Origin: Micromonospora polyrhachis
GTDB lineage: Bacteria > Actinomycetota > Actinomycetes > Mycobacteriales > Micromonosporaceae
Assembly: GCF_014203835.1 (NCBI RefSeq)
Contig: NZ_JACHJW010000001.1
Span: 2,988,501 to 3,052,500, forward strand
Reading direction: 5' to 3'
Length of the DNA: 64,000 bases
Positions 35,904 through 45,147 of this stretch are shown here, piece after piece. The notes beneath the pieces are model-generated. The model did no database searches, had not been told where the DNA came from, and saw only the letters and a program-made list of their open reading frames with translations. The position numbers and the translations under genes are program-made. Within the stretch, counting starts at the first letter, position 1, and every line of letters starts with the position of its first letter.

Positions 35904-38900
35904 TGCCTGCCCCGAACCCAACTGCTGGTCACTGGGTCCCGGGCCGCCGGACTGATAGTGGTTGCCGTTGACTCGTGGCAGGTAAAGCGCCTGCTGGCCG
36001 GCCGGGTTCAGTGGCGATTCATAGCCGTTTTCGACCACCACGATATTGAGGTTCAATATTCGAGCCAGCGCCGCCGGGACGTCGTCACCGATCGAGGTGT
36101 CCCACAGCTCCGGTCCGGCCATTGCTTTGACAAGCAGCTCCTCGGGTTCCGGAAGCGCATTGGTGCTGGCCAGCAGGTTTTGCACGAAGTTGACGAGTGG
36201 CCCAGCATTGGTCAGGCCCTTCAACCTGGCAAGTACGGCCGCGTCGCCGTCGTCAATGAGGCGGGTGATCTCGTCCCAAACCTGCTCACGATTGTAAACC
36301 TGTTCCAAGTTCCGTACGGCGTTATCGAGGTTCGGCGGTTGCCAGTCCCGCATTCTCCCGAGAAGCGCATCGATAGAAAGATCGGCTATGGGGAGCTTAC
36401 GGCGCCTTGCCTCCACATATACGGCATTGTTCCTCGCGGTTCTCTGCCACTCGGCACGCTTCTCATTCGACGGTGGGGACGGACGGAAGCCCGGGTAGAG
36501 GCGCGAATCATACGATCCGGCACCCACTCCTCCTCCTCCCCGAGCCCTCAGCTCGTCTGTCACCAGCCGGCCTGTCGTCCGGCCCAGGATGTCGGCGAAC
36601 TGACCGGGGCGCCTCCCCACCTCGGCGGAGGCGTAGATGCGCAGCGATGCCATGCCGGTAACGCCCGGCGGCAGCGCGACACCCTGTCGCACAGCACTTT
36701 TCGGCACCGCATCGAACAGACAGTTGCCGTCGTAAAGAACGTCGTCGTACCACTGCATTGGGCGAGCGACAGACAAAGTCGATTGGCTCCCCGCCAACGC
36801 CCCCGCCGGCCGCGCAGGAGGATCGCCAACCGACGAAAGCCGCGGCGCAGCCACCTGCTTCACCCGCTTGGCCCCGGTCACCCTGGACCTCGCCCCAGGA
36901 CGATGATCCGGTGCGTTGCGGAGCGCGCGGACCACCTTCCGGTACTGCGCACCGATCTCTTCGGCGATGGGCGGCGACAGGGCGATCGGACTCTTTCTGG
37001 CCAGCGGCCGGACCGGGGTCTTCCCATCGGCACCGAACTCCTTGGCCCGCTGCTTCTCCGGTACGACGGACCGGAGGACCTCGATCGGGATGCCCAGCTG
37101 GAGTGCACCCTTCTGGTCGACGACCAGTTCGACAGCACCGGTAGTGTGGATCACCGGCTGGCCCGGGGCCTCGATTTCAAGGCCCAGCGTGCTGTAGACG
37201 AAGTAGACCGAGGTGTCGTTACGGAGCCAGGCCCGGTGTTCGATCCAGTTGGTCTGGTCGATCCCGATGGCCTTGCTGTTCTCCTTGCTGCCCGCGATTC
37301 TCAGACCGACGGATTGCCCCATTGTCACGGGGAACACGACGGTGGCCGCGCCGCTCACGCTCTTCTGTGTGTTTTGGTTATGAACGTGGGCGGCCAGGTC
37401 CGTGCCGTGGTCGTAGTTCTCCAGCTCGGCCTTTTCCATGAAGTAAAGGTGTCGCAGTGTATCGAATCGGACCCGCACTTTGAGGTCCTTATTGCGGGCC
37501 TGGAGCGCCCCGAGGGCGGTAACCACCCAGCGAAGCGGGGCACCGTCGGTGATCATGCTGGGCAGGAAGTCCCGCCGGTTCTCGAAGGTGAGCGGCTCGA
37601 TAGTGCCGTGTGTCCCCTGCTCCGGCTTGGCCGTGACGGTGGCCGGGTCGTGGAGTCGAGCCAGCTGGGTGCCGACGAGCGCGTCGTAGATCGGTTGCAG
37701 GAGACTGAGCCCGAGGATGCGGTAGGTGTCCGGCATCCTGCCGTTGACGAGTTGGAATTCGAAGACGGGGGCCGGAAGACCCCGTGGCAGGGTTCCCTCG
37801 GTCGGCACACCGACCACGTGTTCAGGGGTTACCTCGAACGGCTCTTTCGCCGGTCTCGCGTGCCCCGCCCAGGTCTTGGCCTTGTCAGCGGCCTTGGCAG
37901 CCACCCCCCTGACCTCACGCACATAGCCGTAGTACCGGACGGCCTGGGTGAAGTCGGTGAGTTTGTTGGCGCGTAGACCGTTCATGAACAGCAGGTTCGA
38001 CCCGCGAGTGTCCCGCTGGTCGGTCCGCTTGGTCAGGGCCCCTGACAAGGTGGCCGCAACCGGTCCACCGATGCCCAGCAGGCCCGCGCCCAGGCCGTCC
38101 GAGGAGACGTTGTTTCGACTGGCGTCCTCGGACTTGTTGCCCCGCTCGTAGAGCTTCGCGCCGGTGGCACCGGGCCGACTGTCCCGCGCCGGGCCGGCCA
38201 ACTTGGCAAGCACGACCAACTCGAAGCGCCGCTTGCCCACCGAGAACTGCCACGACCCGCCACCGTCGTTCAACCGCTCCATGTATCCGCCCAAGCCGCC
38301 GGGGAGCGACTTGATCTGTGTGGCCAGCTCGGGTCCGCCGATCTTCCGAGCCACCCGGTCCAGCTGCCTCATCAGCATGCCGAAGCCGGACTGAGTATTG
38401 TCGCCGGTGAATAGCATCGGCCACACCGCAGACCAGAAGTTGCCGTCCTGGAGGGCGACCGGTGGATCGAGTTTCGTCGTCAGGGCGCGGGTCAACGCCG
38501 ACGCGGGGGAGGGTAGCGGAAGGGGTTCGGTCACGTGCTCGTTGAGCAGAACATTGTTGTCGAACTCGTACCAGTTGGCGATCACCTCACTCAACGGCAC
38601 GTTGACCAATATCTCGCCCGGGCTGGAGATAACTTCGCCGTTCGCCGTGGTGAGCCGGTTGATGACCGCCGTCCGGACGATCACCATCTTGGTGTCCTGG
38701 TAGATCGCCCGGTAGCTACCGACGGTGTAGAGCGAGGACTCCCCCTCCCCCTCCCCCTTGTTCCTGGTGACGGAGAGATCGAGGTTGATGTGGTCGGATC
38801 GGCCGCCGAACTGTCCCTGCCAGCCCCGCTGTCGCAGCTTGTCCCTGCCCTTTTCGCGGCCGACCTGACTTTCGACGATCTGCTGGGTATAGGGGAACCA

Positions 38901-41900
38901 GACCTTGACGATCTGGGGCCGACCGACCGGTCGCGTTACCAGGTCGACCTGCTGTCCTCCGATCGGGAGCGACGCGCTTGCGGAGAGGGCCCGCATCAGC
39001 GCGGTCTTGTAGACGATGGTGGTCAACCCCTGCCAGGTGTCCACCTTCGACAGTCCCGGTACGGCGGCCTCGATGAGCCGCTTCTGCATGTGCCCTACGC
39101 CCTTGGTGCCGATCGCCGTGTAGATGGCCGAGATCATGCGCTCGAGCACGGAGGACTTCCCGAGATCCGGCTCGAACGGGGGCAGCGGAACCTGGCCCTT
39201 GGTGTCGTGCAATGCGTCCGGCTGAAGCAGGGTCACCGCGCCTGGCAGCGCGTCCTTGGCCAGTCGTATGTCACCGCGCTCGGCAAACCAGCGCCAATGA
39301 AGCCGCTTGGTATAGCGGGAGCTGGGCATCTTCTGCCCGTCGGTGTCGGAGGTCACGGCGGTCGACTGGGTACGTCCGAGCTTGTCGGTCTTCGAGCCGC
39401 TGCCTTGGCGGCCGTACTGGCCGAGGACGTTGCCGTCGACCGGCAGCAGGTCCGCGGCCCCATATCCCGACAGGTCCCAGACCTTGCCGGTGGCTCGCTT
39501 GATCGTCATGGTGTCGATGCTGGTGTGGCCGTACTGGATCTGGTATTTGGTCACGCCCTGATGCGTGCTGTCGTCGGCGGCGAGCTCGGCCCACAGCCCG
39601 ACGACGAGCCGCTGTTCCGGGTCCTCGGGGCGGTCCGGGTGCGGAAAGACCAGGGGCACGCCCGGCTGCCCCGCCTCCGCCCCCAGCACGTCGTCGGACA
39701 GGGCTCGCAACGCTTCCTCGGAGAGCTGGCTCAGGAGCATGCGCCAGTTGGCGTACTCCTGCCCGGCTAGGTTGGTGTCCGCGCCGGTTGGGGAGAGCTT
39801 TTGCAGGTGCTCCCACGGCGTCACGTCGCCCGGCACCGCCGCCTTCGGCAGGTAACCGGCGGTGACCAGGGTCGGGACGATGCTGTCGTACAGCTGCGGC
39901 ACCCCGTCGAAGCCCTCGGGGAAGTCCATGGTCAACCCGAACCCGTCGAGGTTCCACCAGATCTTCGTGTCGTCCGGCTTGGCATCCTCGGCCAACTTGG
40001 CGTCCTCGGCGGCGTCCGCCTGCTGGTGTGCCGGCACCGTCGCCTCGGACCATTGCAGCGGCGTCGCGTTCCGCGCGTTGGGACGTGCCAGCTCGCGCAG
40101 ATCGGCCGAGTGCATCATCAGATGCGCGTAGCCGGCGATCGCCACCGGATCGCGGTCGACCTGCCCGTCCCCGCCCCGATGGTCGACGTCCAACTGGACC
40201 GTGAAGTCGGCCAGGACGTACTGAAGCGTCCCGACGACCCGCTGGGCCCGGGTCAACCAGGCGCGATGGTGCCTGATTTCCTGCAGTGCCCGGCGCCACG
40301 TATACCGTCCGCTACCACCGAGTCTGAACACCCGCTTCAGCAACCGCACCGCCCCGATCAGGGTGGCCCGATGCCCCCGCGCCCGGTTGGCGCTGCGGAG
40401 GACCTTGCGAACGACCGCGTTGACCCAGTCGAAGCGGGTCTCCCCGCTCCGGCTCACCTCACTGATCTTCATGATCTTGTTGATCGGCTGTTCCTGAGCG
40501 CCGCTGGTCAGGCTGAAACTGAGGAACCTTCCGTCCCGTTCCAGCGTCTGCCGGAACACCTGCTGGTAGTTCTGCTCGTTGCGGGGCCGCAGGATGTTCT
40601 TCAGCCCCATCATCACCTGGTCGTTGGTCAGGTATGCCTCGGCCACCTGTTTCCAGAAGGCGTAGTCCGCCGGGGAGAGCTTGGCACGCAGCCCGGCCAA
40701 CGCATTGTCCGCCAGCTGCACCCGGGACGCGGCGAAGTCCATCCGCCACAGCGGGAACTGCTCCGCGCTGGTGACCTGGATCTCCCGCAGATAGTCCGGG
40801 TCGGTGCCCGGCTGGCTCCGCGCCTCCGTCGCCGTGTACGGCAGCTGGAACTGCGCCACCGCGTACGTGACCGTGTCCCGCCGCAGGCCACCGGCCGGCT
40901 CCTCGAAGAAGAACCCCTGCCACCGGAGGGTCTGCCGGTCCTCCACCCGGGCCACCCAGACCACCGGCAACTGCGCGTCGCCAACCGGCTCCTTGATCCG
41001 CAACTGCTGATAGTCGGAGATCGCCGTCCCTGCCTGGGAACGCTGATCCGTCGAGCCCGACTGGCCGTACGTGCCGGAGACGTCAAATCGCGTTGAAGCA
41101 ACTGTCTCCGGAATTCCGAGTTCCGCCCGATAGGCCGGGCCCAGGTCCCAGCTGAAGCTACTCGTCTCGGTCTGCGACACGGCCAGGTCGCGGTACCGAT
41201 ACGCCCGGTTCTCCAACTTGGCCGAACGCCGGGTGCTCCCCACCTCCTTGGCACCCAGCAGGCTGCCCGGTGCGACCTTGGGCGGGTCGGTCGACACCGG
41301 CCACAGCCGGACGTCGTACCGCTTGCTATCGATCGGAATGTTGAAACCGTCGTCGAGGCCCTGCCCGAACAGGGACATCAGCTTTCGGCGTACATCCGTC
41401 GCATCGATCGGACGGTTCGCTGCTGGGATGATCCCGTTGAGCCAGTCGGTCAACTCCGGCACGAACGGCAACTCACCGATGGCGTGAAAGGAGCTGACCA
41501 ACCTGCTGTGGTCGACGTCGGCGGCCATCCCCGGCGGCATGGGACGGGTCGACGGATTGCCCTCGTGCCACTTCGCGATGACCAGTTCGGCAAGCACCTC
41601 ACGCAGGCTGCGCTGGTCGATCAGGCTGCCCGGCTTGGTCAGGTCCTTCGCCAGCTCCGCCTCGGCGTCCCGGACCAGTACCGCCATCCGAACCAGCTCG
41701 TCGGCACCCGCCGTGCGGCTACTACCGAGCAATTCAAGCGTCATCGGCCGGTAGTCGGACAGGTCGGTGAACCGACGGTCACCCCGCTCGGTGAAGAACT
41801 TGCGCCGCACCCGGACCAGCCGCTCGAAGTTCGCACGGGTAAGCGGGGCCGGGGTCGCCGTCGATGCCTGGGCTGATTCTGGCGCTGACTCCGGTGTCGA

Positions 41901-43976
41901 CACCCGGGCCGCCGAGGTGGCGCTGGTCTCTGGCGTCGCAGCGGGGTACGCCGTCCGCCACAGCAGATCCGCTTCCGCCTGACGCGCGGCCGGTGAGTCG
42001 GGCTGACCCGGCTGCTTGAGGTCGCGGCGGCGTTGCCGCTCCAGCATCGACTGGTAGCGCCCGGAGCTCTGGACCCCCGGGATCCGTACGACATGCTTGT
42101 CGAAACCCCGACGAGCCAGGGCCGCCACCTGTTTGCGGTCCCGCCACTGCTGCCGGGCCTGCGCCTCGGTCGCCACGGTTTCCAGCCGCTGCCAGGTGAG
42201 GGGTGTGCCGTCACCGAGCAACTGCTCCAGGTCATCCCACCGCAGCGGCCGGTTGGGCGTGACGCCGTCATTCTGCTTCGTATACCGGCGGTAGGCCAAC
42301 TCCACGGCGTGGACGAGGATGGCCACATCGGCGTTGGCCTTGGCCTCAGCTTCGGCCTGGACTTTGACCTTGGCCGCGGGGTCGCTCATTGCCGCATCGG
42401 CTGCGGGTTCGAGTATCGTCCCCGTCGGCATTTCCCGGAACACGCCCCGGATCTCTAGTTTTCGGTCCGGGGAGAGGCCAGCATGATTCCGGTCCAGCCA
42501 CTGCAGGAGCCTGCCCTCCGCCCCGCCGACGGTCGGCTGGTCGGTGGCCTGGCTGTCCGAGGTGACTGGGCTGGCCCGGTCCATGCCAAGTTCCGAACGG
42601 AGCACGGCGAACTGCTCGCGGCGTATCAACGCCGCACGGGTCACCGCCGCGCTTTCGGCAAGCAGGGTGTTGACATGCCCGCGCAGCTCTGTCAAATGCC
42701 GCTCGGTGACGGCCGAGACCGCCTCACCGAAGACCGCGCGCACCAGCGGCAGGAAGTCCTCGGGCCGCATCGCGTCCGGGGTACGCTCCAGCGCACCGGC
42801 CCAGAGCGGGAACTCGAGATACAACACCCGCTGGAGCCACTGCTCGGCTCGGTCCGTGCCGTGGGTAAGCGCCCGCTCGGCCTGCTCCTTCGACCACCGC
42901 TGCCAGTCTCGCTCCTGTTCGGGGCCGGCGTTGAGCATGCGTTCGACAACGGACTGCTCTGGAAGCCGCCCATCAATGTGTGCCTTCGCCACCGCGTCCC
43001 GGTATTTGCGGAGCGCCCTGTCCAACCCCTGGCGCTCCGCGCTGTTGGGCAGGAGTCCCTGTTTGGCATGCTCTGCTCGCTGCTCAAGTACGGGCAGCAT
43101 CAGCGCGGCCCAGACCCCGTCCCGTTGCCGGGCGTCGACCGAGACCGCCGGGGTCACCGTGACAGTGCTCAACTCACCCGGCAACGCCGCCGCCACCAAC
43201 CCCGACGATGTCTGCCGAACAACCGACACACCATCCGGATCACCCAACACCAAAAACTCGGAAGCAGACTCCCCCTCACCCACCCGCACACTCATCGCCG
43301 CACCAGAAGCAAGCCCAGCCAACTCCCGCCACAGCCCAACCACACCACCACGCACCACACGCGGCGCACCCACCGCCACCGCCGTGACGAAAGAACCACC
43401 ATGACGAGCAGCAACAACCGCCAACGGCAACCCAAACTCGACCCCACCAGAGGTCAACCGCACCTGACCCGGCATCGGCCCACCCGAGCGCACCCGACCC
43501 AAATTCCGGTCAGCACCCGACGACACATGCTCCGCAACCAAATGCGCCGCCGGCAACACCAACACATAAGCAACCCGACCAGCATCCGCCGGCCCACCCC
43601 GCTCATCGACCGGCAACACCCGATCACTACCCAGATCGGCAAGAGCACGCCCCGGCCCACCATCCACCCGAACCGGCAACCGCAACCGATCAGCCCACCC
43701 CAGCGCCCCCACCAAATCAAGCGAGGCCACCACCGAAGCCGGCGGCACCACCACCATCCGCGCCACCACATCCAACGACGCAGCCAACAACCCCTGCGCC
43801 ACCAACCCCGCCGCACCCGCCGCACCCTCAGCCACATGAACCAGATGCGCCCCCGACACCGACGGGAAAACCCGAACCTCCTCCGGCACACCCCCCGGCT
43901 CAAGACTCAGAAACTGACCAGAACGCACCCAAGACGAAAGAAACTCAGGACACGCCACACCCGTCGCATCCACCAT
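34833..43976 (-). CDS. Giant effector-like protein A: constant ends, unique core, OTU-like domain
   Basis: 3047 residues; ATG with GGAGG six bases upstream. Residues 1-276 and 2691-3047 are almost identical to the ends of the 44077-52776 product. The core has helical, Lys/Arg/Glu-rich segments (about 280-900), then a long region rich in beta strands (about 900-2330) with no family I recognise. Residues about 2405-2680 look like an OTU cysteine protease: LYDGNCLFDAV with Cys2419, LWDTSIGDD, LARILNLNIVVVENG, NHYQSGG with His2673. Compared with the OTU domain of the 3925-residue protein there is an insertion of about 75 residues. There is no WXG domain or signal peptide, so how it would be exported is unclear; it may need a partner or be a cargo donor. 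It ends AVLNC. Confidence 0.82.
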   Translation of the reverse strand: MVDATGVACPEFLSSWVRSGQFLSLEPGGVPEEVRVFPSVSGAHLVHVAEGAAGAAGLVAQGLLAASLDVVARMVVVPPASVVASLDLVGALGWADRLRLPVRVDGGPGRALADLGSDRVLPVDERGGPADAGRVAYVLVLPAAHLVAEHVSSGADRNLGRVRSGGPMPGQVRLTSGGVEFGLPLAVVAARHGGSFVTAVAVGAPRVVRGGVVGLWRELAGLASGAAMSVRVGEGESASEFLVLGDPDGVSVVRQTSSGLVAAALPGELSTVTVTPAVSVDARQRDGVWAALMLPVLEQRAEHAKQGLLPNSAERQGLDRALRKYRDAVAKAHIDGRLPEQSVVERMLNAGPEQERDWQRWSKEQAERALTHGTDRAEQWLQRVLYLEFPLWAGALERTPDAMRPEDFLPLVRAVFGEAVSAVTERHLTELRGHVNTLLAESAAVTRAALIRREQFAVLRSELGMDRASPVTSDSQATDQPTVGGAEGRLLQWLDRNHAGLSPDRKLEIRGVFREMPTGTILEPAADAAMSDPAAKVKVQAEAEAKANADVAILVHAVELAYRRYTKQNDGVTPNRPLRWDDLEQLLGDGTPLTWQRLETVATEAQARQQWRDRKQVAALARRGFDKHVVRIPGVQSSGRYQSMLERQRRRDLKQPGQPDSPAARQAEADLLWRTAYPAATPETSATSAARVSTPESAPESAQASTATPAPLTRANFERLVRVRRKFFTERGDRRFTDLSDYRPMTLELLGSSRTAGADELVRMAVLVRDAEAELAKDLTKPGSLIDQRSLREVLAELVIAKWHEGNPSTRPMPPGMAADVDHSRLVSSFHAIGELPFVPELTDWLNGIIPAANRPIDATDVRRKLMSLFGQGLDDGFNIPIDSKRYDVRLWPVSTDPPKVAPGSLLGAKEVGSTRRSAKLENRAYRYRDLAVSQTETSSFSWDLGPAYRAELGIPETVASTRFDVSGTYGQSGSTDQRSQAGTAISDYQQLRIKEPVGDAQLPVVWVARVEDRQTLRWQGFFFEEPAGGLRRDTVTYAVAQFQLPYTATEARSQPGTDPDYLREIQVTSAEQFPLWRMDFAASRVQLADNALAGLRAKLSPADYAFWKQVAEAYLTNDQVMMGLKNILRPRNEQNYQQVFRQTLERDGRFLSFSLTSGAQEQPINKIMKISEVSRSGETRFDWVNAVVRKVLRSANRARGHRATLIGAVRLLKRVFRLGGSGRYTWRRALQEIRHHRAWLTRAQRVVGTLQYVLADFTVQLDVDHRGGDGQVDRDPVAIAGYAHLMMHSADLRELARPNARNATPLQWSEATVPAHQQADAAEDAKLAEDAKPDDTKIWWNLDGFGLTMDFPEGFDGVPQLYDSIVPTLVTAGYLPKAAVPGDVTPWEHLQKLSPTGADTNLAGQEYANWRMLLSQLSEEALRALSDDVLGAEAGQPGVPLVFPHPDRPEDPEQRLVVGLWAELAADDSTHQGVTKYQIQYGHTSIDTMTIKRATGKVWDLSGYGAADLLPVDGNVLGQYGRQGSGSKTDKLGRTQSTAVTSDTDGQKMPSSRYTKRLHWRWFAERGDIRLAKDALPGAVTLLQPDALHDTKGQVPLPPFEPDLGKSSVLERMISAIYTAIGTKGVGHMQKRLIEAAVPGLSKVDTWQGLTTIVYKTALMRALSASASLPIGGQQVDLVTRPVGRPQIVKVWFPYTQQIVESQVGREKGRDKLRQRGWQGQFGGRSDHINLDLSVTRNKGEGEGESSLYTVGSYRAIYQDTKMVIVRTAVINRLTTANGEVISSPGEILVNVPLSEVIANWYEFDNNVLLNEHVTEPLPLPSPASALTRALTTKLDPPVALQDGNFWSAVWPMLFTGDNTQSGFGMLMRQLDRVARKIGGPELATQIKSLPGGLGGYMERLNDGGGSWQFSVGKRRFELVVLAKLAGPARDSRPGATGAKLYERGNKSEDASRNNVSSDGLGAGLLGIGGPVAATLSGALTKRTDQRDTRGSNLLFMNGLRANKLTDFTQAVRYYGYVREVRGVAAKAADKAKTWAGHARPAKEPFEVTPEHVVGVPTEGTLPRGLPAPVFEFQLVNGRMPDTYRILGLSLLQPIYDALVGTQLARLHDPATVTAKPEQGTHGTIEPLTFENRRDFLPSMITDGAPLRWVVTALGALQARNKDLKVRVRFDTLRHLYFMEKAELENYDHGTDLAAHVHNQNTQKSVSGAATVVFPVTMGQSVGLRIAGSKENSKAIGIDQTNWIEHRAWLRNDTSVYFVYSTLGLEIEAPGQPVIHTTGAVELVVDQKGALQLGIPIEVLRSVVPEKQRAKEFGADGKTPVRPLARKSPIALSPPIAEEIGAQYRKVVRALRNAPDHRPGARSRVTGAKRVKQVAAPRLSSVGDPPARPAGALAGSQSTLSVARPMQWYDDVLYDGNCLFDAVPKSAVRQGVALPPGVTGMASLRIYASAEVGRRPGQFADILGRTTGRLVTDELRARGGGGVGAGSYDSRLYPGFRPSPPSNEKRAEWQRTARNNAVYVEARRRKLPIADLSIDALLGRMRDWQPPNLDNAVRNLEQVYNREQVWDEITRLIDDGDAAVLARLKGLTNAGPLVNFVQNLLASTNALPEPEELLVKAMAGPELWDTSIGDDVPAALARILNLNIVVVENGYESPLNPAGQQALYLPRVNGNHYQSGGPGPSDQQLGSGQAPSWDLRLGDGVVAEGNVFVVSSQVRGEPAGLIADLRAGASVDRPVVVLGVAGPGRDALSGDVAGVNVLLEQFAQRGQSVVVVTRGRVSGDLLSVVGRYGAAVVHQTLKKSAGAGLGGLGGLKLSVDNNWTVTASNAAQGVSGASDVWDRVTPAVLDAAVRLARPTAAVKRVDDGLGELIWAANLGAARSTFGRLGWSPDQMKSHLASVREMVLRVPDQPALAVFEPVLEFGAVGQSDIVFDYAAAEVVDRPRVLLDSVAQLESVGQLGGGLTTDRLAAMVVAAGVGVRDISVPVLAVIGDIRAGKFTDAMQFIDDNRGKLSVVERGQWVDAITGLGSAMPGRVRELQMLSEAVLNC
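43150..43976 (-). repeat. Constant 5' cassette, copy in gene A
   Basis: 827 bp from the ATG to the codons for VTVTP. It matches 51950-52776 without length change. Similarity extends only about ten bases upstream of the ATG, so the promoters are not shared. Confidence 0.95.
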
Positions 43977-44076
43977 CTGCCGCCTCCAGGATCACCTGTC
44001 GTACCCGCTGCCCCCTGCAACGGCCACGCCGACGCTCCGGTTCACACCAGCAGCAGAACAACCGATATGTCCAAGA

Positions 44077-45147
44077 TCAGCAGTTCAGTACGGCCTCCGA
44101 CAACATCTGAAGCTCCCTCACACGACCCGGCATAGCAGAACCCAACCCAGTGATCGCATCAACCCACTGACCCCGCTCCACCACCGAAAGCTTGCCCCGA
44201 TTGTCATCAATAAACTGCCTGACATCCGTAAACTTCCCCGCCCGGATATCACCAATCACCGCCAACACCGGCACCGAAATATCCCTGACACCAACACCAG
44301 CCGCGACCACCATCGCCGCCAAACGATCCGTGGTAAGCCCACCACCAAGCTGCCCGACGCTCTCAAGCTGCGCCACCGAATCAAGCAACACCCTCGGACG
44401 ATCCACCACCTCAGCAGCGGCATAGTCGAACACAATGTCCGACTGCCCCACCGCACCAAACTCCAAAACCGGCTCAAAAACCGCCAAAGCAGGCTGATCC
44501 GGCACCCGCAGCACCATCTCCCTGACACTGGCCAAGTGAGACTTCATCTGATCAGGCGACCAACCCAACCGCCCGAACGTCGACCGCGCCACCCCAAAAT
44601 CAGACGCCCAGATCAGCTCACCGAGTCCGTCATCAACCCGCTTCACCGCCGCCGTCGGACGAGCAAGCCTCACCGCCGCATCCAACACCGCAGGCGTAAC
44701 CCGATCCCACACATCCGACGCGCCGCTAACCCCCTGAGCAGCATTCGACGCGGTAACCGTCCAATTGTTGTCCACACTCAGCTTCAGCCCACCCAGGCCA
44801 CCCAACCCAGCGCCAGCCGACTTCTTCAAAGTCTGGTGAACCACCGCCGCCCCATAGCGACCAACCACACTGAGCAAATCACCACTCACACGACCCCGCG
44901 TCACCACAACAACCGACTGCCCACGCTGAGCGAACTGCTCCAAAAGAACATTCACCCCAGCCACATCACCCGACAACGCATCACGACCAGGCCCCGCCAC
45001 ACCAAGCACCACCACCGGACGATCCACACTCGCCCCCGCACGAAGATCAGCAATCAACCCAGCCGGCTCACCCCGCACCTGCGACGACACCACAAACACA
45101 TTGCCCTCAACAACAACCCCATCACCCAACCGCAAATCCCACGACGG
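44077..45147 (-). repeat. Constant 3' cassette, copy in gene B
   Basis: Partner of 34833-35903: same 1071-bp length, few substitutions. It begins exactly at the stop codon and ends where the core codon usage starts. Confidence 0.95.

Noticed and set aside
36700-36770. IS or transposase at the cassette boundaries
   Set aside because: No inverted repeats, target duplications or DDE-like frames at either end of the constant cassettes; homologous exchange is sufficient.
34833-45147. Polyketide synthase origin suggested by G/T-ending codon style
   Set aside because: No ketosynthase, acyltransferase or carrier motifs in either strand.
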